Shown: positions 1 through 5,795 of the stretch, piece by piece | How the letters are laid out: every line of letters begins with the position of its first letter | Position numbering within the stretch: position 1 is the first letter of the stretch | Assembly: GCA_021798235.1 (NCBI GenBank) | Contig: JAJZMO010000084.1 | Location: 1-13,587, forward strand | From: Acidobacteriota bacterium | Lineage (GTDB): Bacteria; Acidobacteriota; Terriglobia; Terriglobales; Acidobacteriaceae | Reading direction: 5' to 3' | DNA length: 13,587 bases | Program-made: the position numbers and the translations under genes | The notes under the pieces: generated by a model | Database searches by the model: none | The model's input: only the letters and a program-made list of their open reading frames with translations | Told to the model about the DNA's origin: nothing

Positions 1-109
1 CGGTCTTCACCGTCAGGGAATTTTTTGCCCACGCCGAACCAGAGCACATCGCCACGCACAACACCATCGCCGCCCAAGCCAACACCACTTGCTGTACCCG
101 TCGTTGCAT
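1..109 (-). CDS. N-terminal fragment of a secreted protein (runs off left edge)
   Basis: Only the first 36 codons are inside the window. They read as a classic Sec signal peptide: a basic start (MQRRVQQ), a hydrophobic core (VVLAWAAMVLCVAM) and a likely signal peptidase I site after SGSAWA, followed by KNSLTVKT. I chose the ATG at 109 because GGAG lies at 118-121, 8 bases upstream, which matches the spacing at other genes here. An in-frame ATG at 130 would add seven residues but has no good ribosome binding site. The mature protein is not visible, so its function cannot be named. It is divergent from the isomerase gene starting at 264. Confidence 0.6.
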   Translation of the reverse strand, partial: MQRRVQQVVLAWAAMVLCVAMCSGSAWAKNSLTVKT

Positions 110-182
110 TCTCGTCACTCCACGCAGCATTCTCTGAAACCAGCCAACAAAAATCCGCAGCCAGATTACCACTGCCGACGCA

Positions 183-211
183 ACCCTGGCTCCGCCACCA
201 GCCGGTATACT
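183..211 (+). promoter_or_regulatory. Possible sigma-70-like promoter for the isomerase gene
   Basis: A TATACT hexamer at 206-211 resembles a -10 box. The hexamer 17 bases upstream (183-188) is a poor -35 match. A transcript from here would have a leader of about 46 bases before the ATG at 264. The 154-base gap between the divergent genes (110-263) holds nothing else I recognise. Confidence 0.25.
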
Positions 212-263
212 GCGGGCGTGGCGTGGCCCGTGCGATGGGCACACTCAAAGGAGAGGGACCAAC

Positions 264-1223
264 ATGCGTGTGGGAGTTTTTACGCCGCTCTTATCGCACC
301 TGCCGCTAGAACAGGCGCTGCAACAATTGAAGGCCCTGCACGTCGACACGGTTGAGCTGGGCACGGGCAACTTCCCCGGAGACGCGCACTGCAATCTCTC
401 CATGCTGGACGACAGCGCCGCTTTGGCCGCGTTCCTGAGCACACTCAAGCGGCACTCGGTACAGATCAGCGCGCTCAGCTGCCACGGCAACCCGCTCCAC
501 CCCGATCCCAAACGCGCGGAAGAAGCCCGCGCCATTAGTCGCAAGACGATTCTGTTGGCAAAAAAATTAGGCGTGTCCACGGTCGTGGATTTTTCCGGCT
601 GCCCCGGCGACTCCCCGCAGGCCAAGGCTCCCAACTGGATCACCTGCCCCTGGCCGCCGGAGTATTTGGAGATTCTTGACTGGCAATGGAAGCAGGTCGT
701 CGAACCATATTGGATCGAGCAGGCCGCCTTTGCCGCGCAACACGGCGTGCGCATTGCCATCGAGATGCACCCCGGCTTCGTGGTCTACAACCCGGAGACA
801 ATGTTGCGCCTGCGCGCGCTGGCTGGCCCATCCATCGGCTGCAACTTGGATCCCAGCCATCTCTTCTGGCAAGGCATTGACCCCATCGCCGCCGTGCGCC
901 TGCTCGGCGACTGCATCTTCCACGTCCACGCCAAGGACACGCAAATGTATCCGGCCAATCTGCCGCGCACTGGCGTGCTGGACACGCAAATCTATACCGA
1001 AGAGCGCACGCGCGCATGGATCTTTCGCACCTGCGGCTATGGCCACGACGCCACTTGGTGGAAGGAGTTTCTCTCCACGCTGCGCATGTTTGGCTATGAT
1101 GGCGTGCTCTCCATTGAACATGAGGACAGCCTGCTCTCCATCAACGAAGGGCTGTCCCGCGCGGCGAAATTCCTGCAGGAGATTACTCCCAACGAGCGAC
1201 CTGCGGCAGCTTGGTGGATCTGA
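264..1223 (+). CDS. Sugar phosphate isomerase/epimerase (xylose isomerase-like TIM barrel)
   Basis: This 319-residue protein belongs to the xylose isomerase-like TIM-barrel superfamily (AP endonuclease 2 / IolE-like), whose members isomerise or epimerise sugars or inositol derivatives using a divalent metal. The barrel opens with MRVGVFTPLL and a strand ending in VELG (30-33). Likely metal ligands are Glu167 (IAIEMHP), Asp196 and His199 (NLDPSHL), His222 (HVHAKD) and Glu285 (LSIEHED), the order expected for the family. There is no signal peptide, so it should be cytoplasmic. The start is supported by AAAGGAG at 247-253. The 3' end converges on a second TIM-barrel gene with 13 bases between them. 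The substrate cannot be read from sequence; sugar catabolism is the usual role. Confidence 0.85.
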   Translation: MRVGVFTPLLSHLPLEQALQQLKALHVDTVELGTGNFPGDAHCNLSMLDDSAALAAFLSTLKRHSVQISALSCHGNPLHPDPKRAEEARAISRKTILLAKKLGVSTVVDFSGCPGDSPQAKAPNWITCPWPPEYLEILDWQWKQVVEPYWIEQAAFAAQHGVRIAIEMHPGFVVYNPETMLRLRALAGPSIGCNLDPSHLFWQGIDPIAAVRLLGDCIFHVHAKDTQMYPANLPRTGVLDTQIYTEERTRAWIFRTCGYGHDATWWKEFLSTLRMFGYDGVLSIEHEDSLLSINEGLSRAAKFLQEITPNERPAAAWWI

Positions 1224-1236
1224 TGCCATTTGCAAG

Positions 1237-2199
1237 CTACGCGTGCAGATGCCGCATGTACGCTGCGTCGATTTTCAGCGCCTGCATGGGCGGCATATCG
1301 AAAGCCTCCTGCTCGACATACATGTGTCGAATGTGTCCGGCTTTTTTTGCGGCGGCAAAAATAGGACGGTAGTCCACCGTTCCCTGCCCCAGCTCCGCTG
1401 CAGGCGGAGGATCGGCCACAGAGGCGCGCACGGACATCGCGTGGGCAGGTTTCTTGAAATCCTTGACGTGCAACAGCGTGATGCGCGTGGGATAGCGGCG
1501 CAGATATTCAACGGGATTGCCTCCGCCCACAATCACCCAGCCACAATCCATCTCCATCGTCACCAATTTTGGGTCGGTGAGTCGCATCAGCTCGTCATAC
1601 GGCACCACGCCCTGCTGCGGTTGAAACTCCATGGTGTGGTTGTGGTAGGCAAAGCGCATGCCTGCGGCATGAACCTTGGCTCCCAACCGGTTGAATTGCT
1701 GCGCGTTCCAGTGCCAATCCGCCAAGGTGAAGGATGCAACCTGCGTGCGAAAGCTGGTGTCCTTTAACCGCGCTGGATTCTGGAACCATGGGAAGGAACA
1801 AACGATGTAGCGCACGCCCGCTGCCTTGCAAAAGGGCAAGATGGAATCCATCTGCTGCTGCAGGTCGTGCATGGAATAGTGTGCGCCCACGCAGCGCAAA
1901 CCTGCGGTGCCCATGGCCTGCACCACCTGTGCGGGCGAGTGTTGAAAAAATCCAGCCGCCTCCACTTCGCGGTAACCCAGCGCGGCAATCTGCCGCAGCG
2001 TGCCTGCGTAGTCCTGCGCCAGTTGTTCGCGCACCGAGTAGAGCTGCAAGCCGAGCGGCAGCCCCAGCGGATCGGCCAACAGACTGCTGCCGCGGCTCCA
2101 TAGCGTTGTGGCGGCCAGCGCGGCAACGCCAGTCTTAAAAAAATCTCTGCGAGATTGCGTACCGTTTTGCGAAGGATCGAGATCAAGGGGTTTTTTCAT
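1237..2199 (-). CDS. Tat-targeted sugar phosphate isomerase/epimerase (TIM barrel)
   Basis: This 320-residue protein is a second xylose isomerase-like TIM-barrel protein, with a twin-arginine signal at its N-terminus: SRRDFFKTG at 16-24, a modest hydrophobic stretch to about 41, and a possible cleavage after SSLLA. The barrel starts near residue 47 (LPLGLQLYSVREQL). Conserved polar positions include Glu80 (REVEAAGF), His186 and His188 (YHNHTMEF), Glu216 (TMEMDCG), His244 (LLHVKD) and Glu296 (YVEQE). Folded export through Tat suits a metal enzyme loaded in the cytoplasm. The start ATG at 2199 was chosen because it places the Tat motif close to the N-terminus; no good ribosome binding site is visible, and the frame stays open upstream to 2559 with unlikely sequence. 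The substrate is unknown. Confidence 0.85.
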   Translation of the reverse strand: MKKPLDLDPSQNGTQSRRDFFKTGVAALAATTLWSRGSSLLADPLGLPLGLQLYSVREQLAQDYAGTLRQIAALGYREVEAAGFFQHSPAQVVQAMGTAGLRCVGAHYSMHDLQQQMDSILPFCKAAGVRYIVCSFPWFQNPARLKDTSFRTQVASFTLADWHWNAQQFNRLGAKVHAAGMRFAYHNHTMEFQPQQGVVPYDELMRLTDPKLVTMEMDCGWVIVGGGNPVEYLRRYPTRITLLHVKDFKKPAHAMSVRASVADPPPAAELGQGTVDYRPIFAAAKKAGHIRHMYVEQEAFDMPPMQALKIDAAYMRHLHA

Positions 2200-2353
2200 A
2201 CACGCACAGCATACGCCGTGGGGTTCCTCAAGCAAAGCTGACCTCGCCCGACGCGCAGGCTGTGAGAAGAAACACTGTACGCTGCACGTTCCGGCCTGTA
2301 TTCTGCTCGTATCGACGCTCTTGGCTGCTCCGGCGCTCACAATTTTCTGCTGG

Positions 2354-2358
2354 AAGGA
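2354..2358 (+). promoter_or_regulatory. Ribosome binding site fixing the GTG start of the reductase
   Basis: AAGGA sits 8 bases before the GTG at 2367. The open frame extends upstream to an ATG at 2262, but those 35 codons encode an Arg-rich stretch unlike any reductase N-terminus, so this site decides the start. Confidence 0.6.
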
Positions 2359-2366
2359 TCTTCTCC

Positions 2367-3131
2367 GTGGAACGGAAACTGTATACCGCACACCTGTTGA
2401 ACAAATCCCTGCTTTCAGAATCCGCGCAATGCTATCACTTGGAATTTGAGGTCGCGGGCGAAGAGCGCTTTGACTTTCTCGCCGGACAATTTGTCTCCAC
2501 CGTGGCCGTGGATGGACGCGGCAAGCAGCAGACGCGCGCCTACTCCATCGCCTCGGCACCGCGCGGCAATCAATTTGATCTGTGCCTAAACCGCGTCGAA
2601 GGCGGATTCTTTTCCAACCTGCTGGCCGATCTCACCCCCGGCCAAGAGGTGCAATTCCACGGCCCGCATGGACTCTTCGTGCTGCCGCAGCCGCTCACCG
2701 ACATCGTAATGATCGCCACCGGCACCGGCATTGCCCCCATGCGCTCTTTTGTCGAGCAGCTCTTTCCATCCGAGACGGAAGACCGATCCGAAGGCCGCGC
2801 CCTCTGGCTGGTCTATGGCACGCGCCACGAGACGGAGCTGTATTACCAAAAATACTTTGAGCTCATCGCCGCCGCCCATCCCAACTTTCATTACATGGCC
2901 ACGCTCAGCCGCCCGCAGGATGGTTGGAGCGGACTGCGCGGCTACGTACAACAGCATGTACGCACCTGTCTGGAAAATTATCAGGGCAAGCATCTGCCCT
3001 CTGGCGAAGGCGCGCCCTTGCCGCTGCACGCCTACATCTGCGGCCTGAATGATATGGTCTCTGCCAATCGCGATCTGCTGAAGGAAATGGGGCTGGAGAA
3101 GAAGCAGATTCACTTCGAGCGCTACGATTGA
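2367..3131 (+). CDS. Ferredoxin/flavodoxin-NADP+ reductase, FAD-dependent
   Basis: The 254-residue product (GTG start) is a complete two-domain ferredoxin-NADP+ reductase that passes electrons between NADP(H) and ferredoxin or flavodoxin. The FAD-binding barrel (about 1-108) contains the RxYS signature RAYSIASAP (57-65). The NAD(P)-binding domain contains GTGIAPMR (119-126), YGTR (150-153) and CGLNDM (225-230), matching the GTGxxP and CGxxxM motifs of the superfamily. It ends HFERYD, so an aromatic residue is penultimate and not terminal as in plant-type or E. coli Fpr enzymes. There is no iron-sulfur domain, so it is a stand-alone reductase. It is divergent from the Tat-tagged isomerase across 167 bases, in which I see no convincing promoter. 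NADPH versus NADH preference cannot be read from the sequence. Confidence 0.85.
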   Translation: MERKLYTAHLLNKSLLSESAQCYHLEFEVAGEERFDFLAGQFVSTVAVDGRGKQQTRAYSIASAPRGNQFDLCLNRVEGGFFSNLLADLTPGQEVQFHGPHGLFVLPQPLTDIVMIATGTGIAPMRSFVEQLFPSETEDRSEGRALWLVYGTRHETELYYQKYFELIAAAHPNFHYMATLSRPQDGWSGLRGYVQQHVRTCLENYQGKHLPSGEGAPLPLHAYICGLNDMVSANRDLLKEMGLEKKQIHFERYD

Positions 3132-3206
3132 GCGCCGCTTCTGGGGAGCACGGTCCTGGGTCGTAGGCTGTTGCGCATATCCCCGCCAGAGCCGCGCAGC
3201 AGGGAT

Positions 3207-3740
3207 TTAATCCTGATAGGCGCGCAGCCGTGTGGGCATGCCGTCCTCGGCTAGATTGTGCCCGCAGCGTGTGCAATACACATCCGTGGCGTTCACACTG
3301 TTATGGCATTTGCCGCAGTTGGCTGCCACCCTATAGGCGCATTGCGGACAAAAGTGGTAATCACTTTCTATTTGCGTGCCGCAACTGGGACAGGCAGAGA
3401 GCACCGGCTGGCGCAAAATGAAATAGAGAATCGGCCCAATGCCACCCTGCAAAACGATGCAGAGCAGAATCCAAAGCCATTTGCCCATGTTGCGGCGGGG
3501 TGCATCCTCGCTGATGTAGCCAATCATCAGCATGTAGACGGCCACCAGCGCTCCCCAGGAAGTGCTGAAGTACACGCGCAACGCCACGGGCGCGCGGTGC
3601 AGATGGGGATGAGGGAAGACGTAGTAGAACAGGTACTGCATGGCAACAAAGGCCACCGCCGCCAAGGCCACCGACCAGCGCGGGATCAGGCGCAGTTCTT
3701 CACTGACAGAAAAGGACGCATTGGGATCACGGTATCGCAT
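3207..3740 (-). CDS. Membrane protein with two C-terminal zinc ribbons
   Basis: This 177-residue protein has three predicted membrane helices (about 22-41, 60-78 and 88-108). Two treble-clef-like zinc ribbons follow. The first uses Cys117/Cys120 and Cys131/Cys134 (CPSC...CPQC), the second Cys142/Cys145 and Cys156/Cys159 (CGKC...CTRC). This double-zinc-ribbon layout is common in bacterial membrane proteins of unknown role; the ribbons could bind protein or nucleic acid on the cytoplasmic side. It lies 54 bases downstream of the two-helix membrane protein and on the same strand as the sigma factor, so it is probably the third gene of that operon. The start ATG at 3740 has only a weak upstream purine stretch. 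I do not recognise a specific function. Confidence 0.75.
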   Translation of the reverse strand: MRYRDPNASFSVSEELRLIPRWSVALAAVAFVAMQYLFYYVFPHPHLHRAPVALRVYFSTSWGALVAVYMLMIGYISEDAPRRNMGKWLWILLCIVLQGGIGPILYFILRQPVLSACPSCGTQIESDYHFCPQCAYRVAANCGKCHNSVNATDVYCTRCGHNLAEDGMPTRLRAYQD

Positions 3741-3794
3741 CGTTCCATCCGGATTGCAGGGCCACGCAAACCTGCTGCCGTTGCCTTGGTGCCT

Positions 3795-4193
3795 TTAGCG
3801 CACCAAGTGCAGCCGCTTGCGCTCTGGCCGTTGCGTGCGCACGCGCCAAAAACCAACCACCAGCGTAAGCAGTGTAATGGGCAGCAACCATGCCGTCCAA
3901 TACATCACTTGAAAATCCGCATCGGCAAAATGACGCCAGCCTGCGGATTGGCTGTAGCCACCCCAGATTGCGGGCGTCAGGAGCAACAAAATCGCCGACA
4001 CCGTCAGCAGGGCCAAACCAATTCGCTGCCGCACCTGTCGGCGACGCTCGTCGATCTGGTCGCAGCGCGCCTGCACTCGGCGCTGTGCCCGTCGCACCAA
4101 ACTGTGCTCCGCCACCACGCTCATGCTGTCCAAAGAGGATCGCATGGCCTTCGGCATCGTCGTCTGGGTTCCGTTGGATGGTTCGAGAGTCAT
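3795..4193 (-). CDS. Small two-helix membrane protein coupled to the ECF sigma factor (candidate sigma regulator)
   Basis: The 132-residue product has a basic, Arg/Gln-rich amphipathic stretch (about 30-57) followed by two membrane helices (about 58-76 and 96-116) and a basic tail. Its ATG overlaps the sigma factor stop as ATGA, and a purine-rich AGGGGG lies 7 bases upstream, so translation is probably coupled. Genes in this position often encode anti-sigma factors, which is the basis for the suggestion. However, no HxxxCxxC zinc-finger anti-sigma motif is present and only one Cys is seen in the soluble part, so the role is inference from position. The open frame reaches upstream to 4238 inside the sigma gene, but the overlapping ATG is the better start. 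Confidence 0.7.
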   Translation of the reverse strand: MTLEPSNGTQTTMPKAMRSSLDSMSVVAEHSLVRRAQRRVQARCDQIDERRRQVRQRIGLALLTVSAILLLLTPAIWGGYSQSAGWRHFADADFQVMYWTAWLLPITLLTLVVGFWRVRTQRPERKRLHLVR

Positions 4194-4810
4194 CGCTGCA
4201 CCCCCTGCGAAGCCGGAGGCTGCTGCGCGCGCAGCCAAGCCGCCAGCGCGCTCATGCCGCGGTACAGCCGCGACTTGACCGTAGAGAGCGGGGCGCGCGT
4301 CACACTGGCAATCTCCTCCAGTGGCAAATCTTCATGGAAGCGCAGCACCAACACCTCGCGTGCCGTGGCATTCAACTGCAGCAGCGCCTCCGAAACGCGG
4401 GCTGCATTTTCCCGCAGCAAAAAATCTTCAAAGGGGGAGGGATCTTCGCTGGCAATTTCCAGCGTGCGCTCACGGTCTTCGCTCACCGGCTCGTCCAGGC
4501 TTTTCAGCACGCGCTTGCGGGCATGGTCCAACATCAGATTGCGCGCTATGGCAAACAGCCAAGTATCGAAACGCGCACGCCCGTCATATTGCGAACCACG
4601 CTCCAACACGCGCAGCCACGTCTCTTGAAACAAATCCTCGGCCAGGTCGCGGTTGCCGGTCAGGTACACCAGATAGCGCAGCAGCCGGTGCTGATAGAGT
4701 TCGATCAGCTCGGCCACCATGGCTGCGTCGCGTCGCTTCAGGCGCGTGGCAATCTCCACGTTGGCCGCACCTGCCTGCTCCGTCTTGTCCAAAACCGCTG
4801 CCCGCACCAT
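4190..4810 (-). CDS. ECF-type RNA polymerase sigma factor
   Basis: A 206-residue sigma-70 family factor of the extracytoplasmic-function type, which directs RNA polymerase to a dedicated promoter set. Region 2 spans about 33-100, with the core-binding and -10 segment DLAEDLFQETWLRVLE (55-70) and FDTWLFAIARNLMLDHARKR (81-100). Region 4 spans about 142-193, with the helix-turn-helix LEEIASVTRAPLSTVKSRLYRG (164-185). Regions 1 and 3 are absent, as expected for the group. The start ATG at 4810 was preferred because GAGG at 4819-4822 is 8 bases upstream and the length fits the family. Longer in-frame starts exist at 4816, 4891 and 4927. It heads an operon with two membrane proteins, suggesting response to an envelope signal. 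Confidence 0.88.
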   Translation of the reverse strand: MVRAAVLDKTEQAGAANVEIATRLKRRDAAMVAELIELYQHRLLRYLVYLTGNRDLAEDLFQETWLRVLERGSQYDGRARFDTWLFAIARNLMLDHARKRVLKSLDEPVSEDRERTLEIASEDPSPFEDFLLRENAARVSEALLQLNATAREVLVLRFHEDLPLEEIASVTRAPLSTVKSRLYRGMSALAAWLRAQQPPASQGVQR

Positions 4811-4933
4811 GCCCATGTCCTCACAGACGGGGTTTGCGCGGGAAAAGATGCGCGGTGGAAACGAATTATTTTTTATGCGCGACCAAGCCATCCCCCATAG
4901 GATACAGCGGCCTGCCCGGCAGGACACGGAATA

Positions 4934-4961
4934 ATTTTGCTGGCAACCGTTTCCTTATCAA
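4934..4961 (-). promoter_or_regulatory. Possible promoter of the sigma factor operon
   Basis: On the minus strand TTGATA (4956-4961) is a good -35 match, and CAAAAT (4934-4939), 16 bases further on, is a fair -10. It would give a leader of about 115 bases if translation starts at 4810. No clear ECF-type GGAAC/CGT pair with normal spacing was found, so autoregulation is not evident. Confidence 0.3.
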
Positions 4962-4974
4962 GAATTTATGCAAA

Positions 4975-5003
4975 TTTATACCGCAGAATCCCTGGCGTAC
5001 ACT
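4975..5003 (+). promoter_or_regulatory. Possible promoter of rlmB
   Basis: TTTATA (4975-4980) and TACACT (4998-5003) are separated by 17 bases and each match the sigma-70 consensus at four of six positions. Transcription would begin almost at the ATG at 5010, giving little or no leader. Both boxes are weak. Confidence 0.2.
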
Positions 5004-5009
5004 GGAGAT

Positions 5010-5795
5010 ATGGCCGTCTTGTTTGGTCTGCATCCCGTTGAGGAAGCTCTGCGTGCAGGCCGCCGCGTGGAATCTGTAGCCGTGCAACGCAGCCGCAGCG
5101 ATCTGCGCCTGCAACGCATCATTGACGCCTGCCGCACCGCAGGCGTGCGTTTGCGCTTTGAGCCGAAGGAGCAACTCGACCGGCTGGCCGAAGGCGGCGC
5201 ACATCAGGGCGTCGTGGCCGTATTGGCCGGGCGCAGTTACGCCGACGCCAGCGATCTCGTCACTCCTCGCGGCGAACATCTATTTTTGCTGGCGCTGGAC
5301 GGCATTGAAGACCCGCACAATCTGGGCGCGCTGCTCCGCACTGCCGACGCCGCCGGTGTGGATGGCGTGCTGTTGCCAGAGCGCCGCTCCGCGCAGGTAA
5401 ACGCTACTGTGGCCAAGGTCTCCGCTGGTGCCAGCGAGCATGTGCGCATCGCGCGCGTCACCAACATGGTGCGCGCACTGGAAGACTTGAAGCAGAAGAA
5501 CGTCTGGTGCATTGGCTTGGATGAACGCGGCACGCAGGATTATGACAGCTTCGACTTCCGCTCCCATTGCGTGCTGGTGCTGGGCCGCGAGGGCGCGGGC
5601 CTGCATGACTTGGTGCGCCGCACCTGTGATCATCTTTTGCGCATTCCCATGGCCGGGCAGGTCTCCTCGCTCAACGTCTCCGTGGCTGGCGCCGTGGTGA
5701 TGTATGAAGCGATGCGGCAACGGCGGCAGACGCAGCCGCAACCCGCCCCTGTTGCATCGCAAAAGCGCAAGCAGCAAAAAGGACTTGGCTCCTAA
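5010..5795 (+). CDS. rlmB: 23S rRNA (guanosine-2'-O)-methyltransferase RlmB (SpoU/TrmH family)
   Basis: A 261-residue SpoU-class methyltransferase that transfers a methyl group from S-adenosylmethionine to a ribose 2'-OH; RlmB acts on a conserved guanosine of 23S rRNA. The N-terminal substrate-binding domain begins FGLHPVEEALRAG (5-17), and EGGAHQGVVA (61-70) is the typical inter-domain segment. The trefoil-knot catalytic domain carries motif 1 (DGIEDPHNLGALLRTADAAG, 97-116), motif 2 (LGREGAGL, 191-198) and motif 3 (IPMAGQVSSLNVSVAGAVV, 212-230). A basic Gln/Lys tail follows. The frame is open back to 4968, but family members start just before the GxHPV motif. GGAG at 5004-5007 is unusually close to the ATG at 5010; a TTG at 5019 is an alternative. 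The stop overlaps the next ATG by one base. Confidence 0.88.
   Translation: MAVLFGLHPVEEALRAGRRVESVAVQRSRSDLRLQRIIDACRTAGVRLRFEPKEQLDRLAEGGAHQGVVAVLAGRSYADASDLVTPRGEHLFLLALDGIEDPHNLGALLRTADAAGVDGVLLPERRSAQVNATVAKVSAGASEHVRIARVTNMVRALEDLKQKNVWCIGLDERGTQDYDSFDFRSHCVLVLGREGAGLHDLVRRTCDHLLRIPMAGQVSSLNVSVAGAVVMYEAMRQRRQTQPQPAPVASQKRKQQKGLGS

Noticed and set aside
1208..1238. Inverted repeat AGCTTG / CAAGCT at the junction of the convergent isomerase genes
   Set aside because: The stem is only six base pairs with a 19-base loop and no T-run, so it is too weak to call a terminator.
676..1767. Plus-strand open frame of 363 codons across the two isomerase genes
   Set aside because: It overlaps two well-supported genes in the wrong frame or strand, and its composition (Arg/Ser/Cys/His-rich) is not protein-like.
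3132..3206. Gap between the reductase and the zinc-ribbon gene checked for a terminator
   Set aside because: Only short stems (such as GCTTC/GGAGC with a three-base loop) are present and no T-run follows, so nothing was called.
3258..4628. Plus-strand open frame of 456 codons opposite the sigma operon
   Set aside because: It is antisense to three genes with recognisable domains or membrane helices. No motif or ribosome binding site supports it.
4811..4927. Longer version of the sigma factor starting at 4927 or 4891
   Set aside because: The extra N-terminal residues do not resemble sigma region 2, and the ATG at 4810 has a properly spaced GAGG. The upstream stretch is more likely leader.
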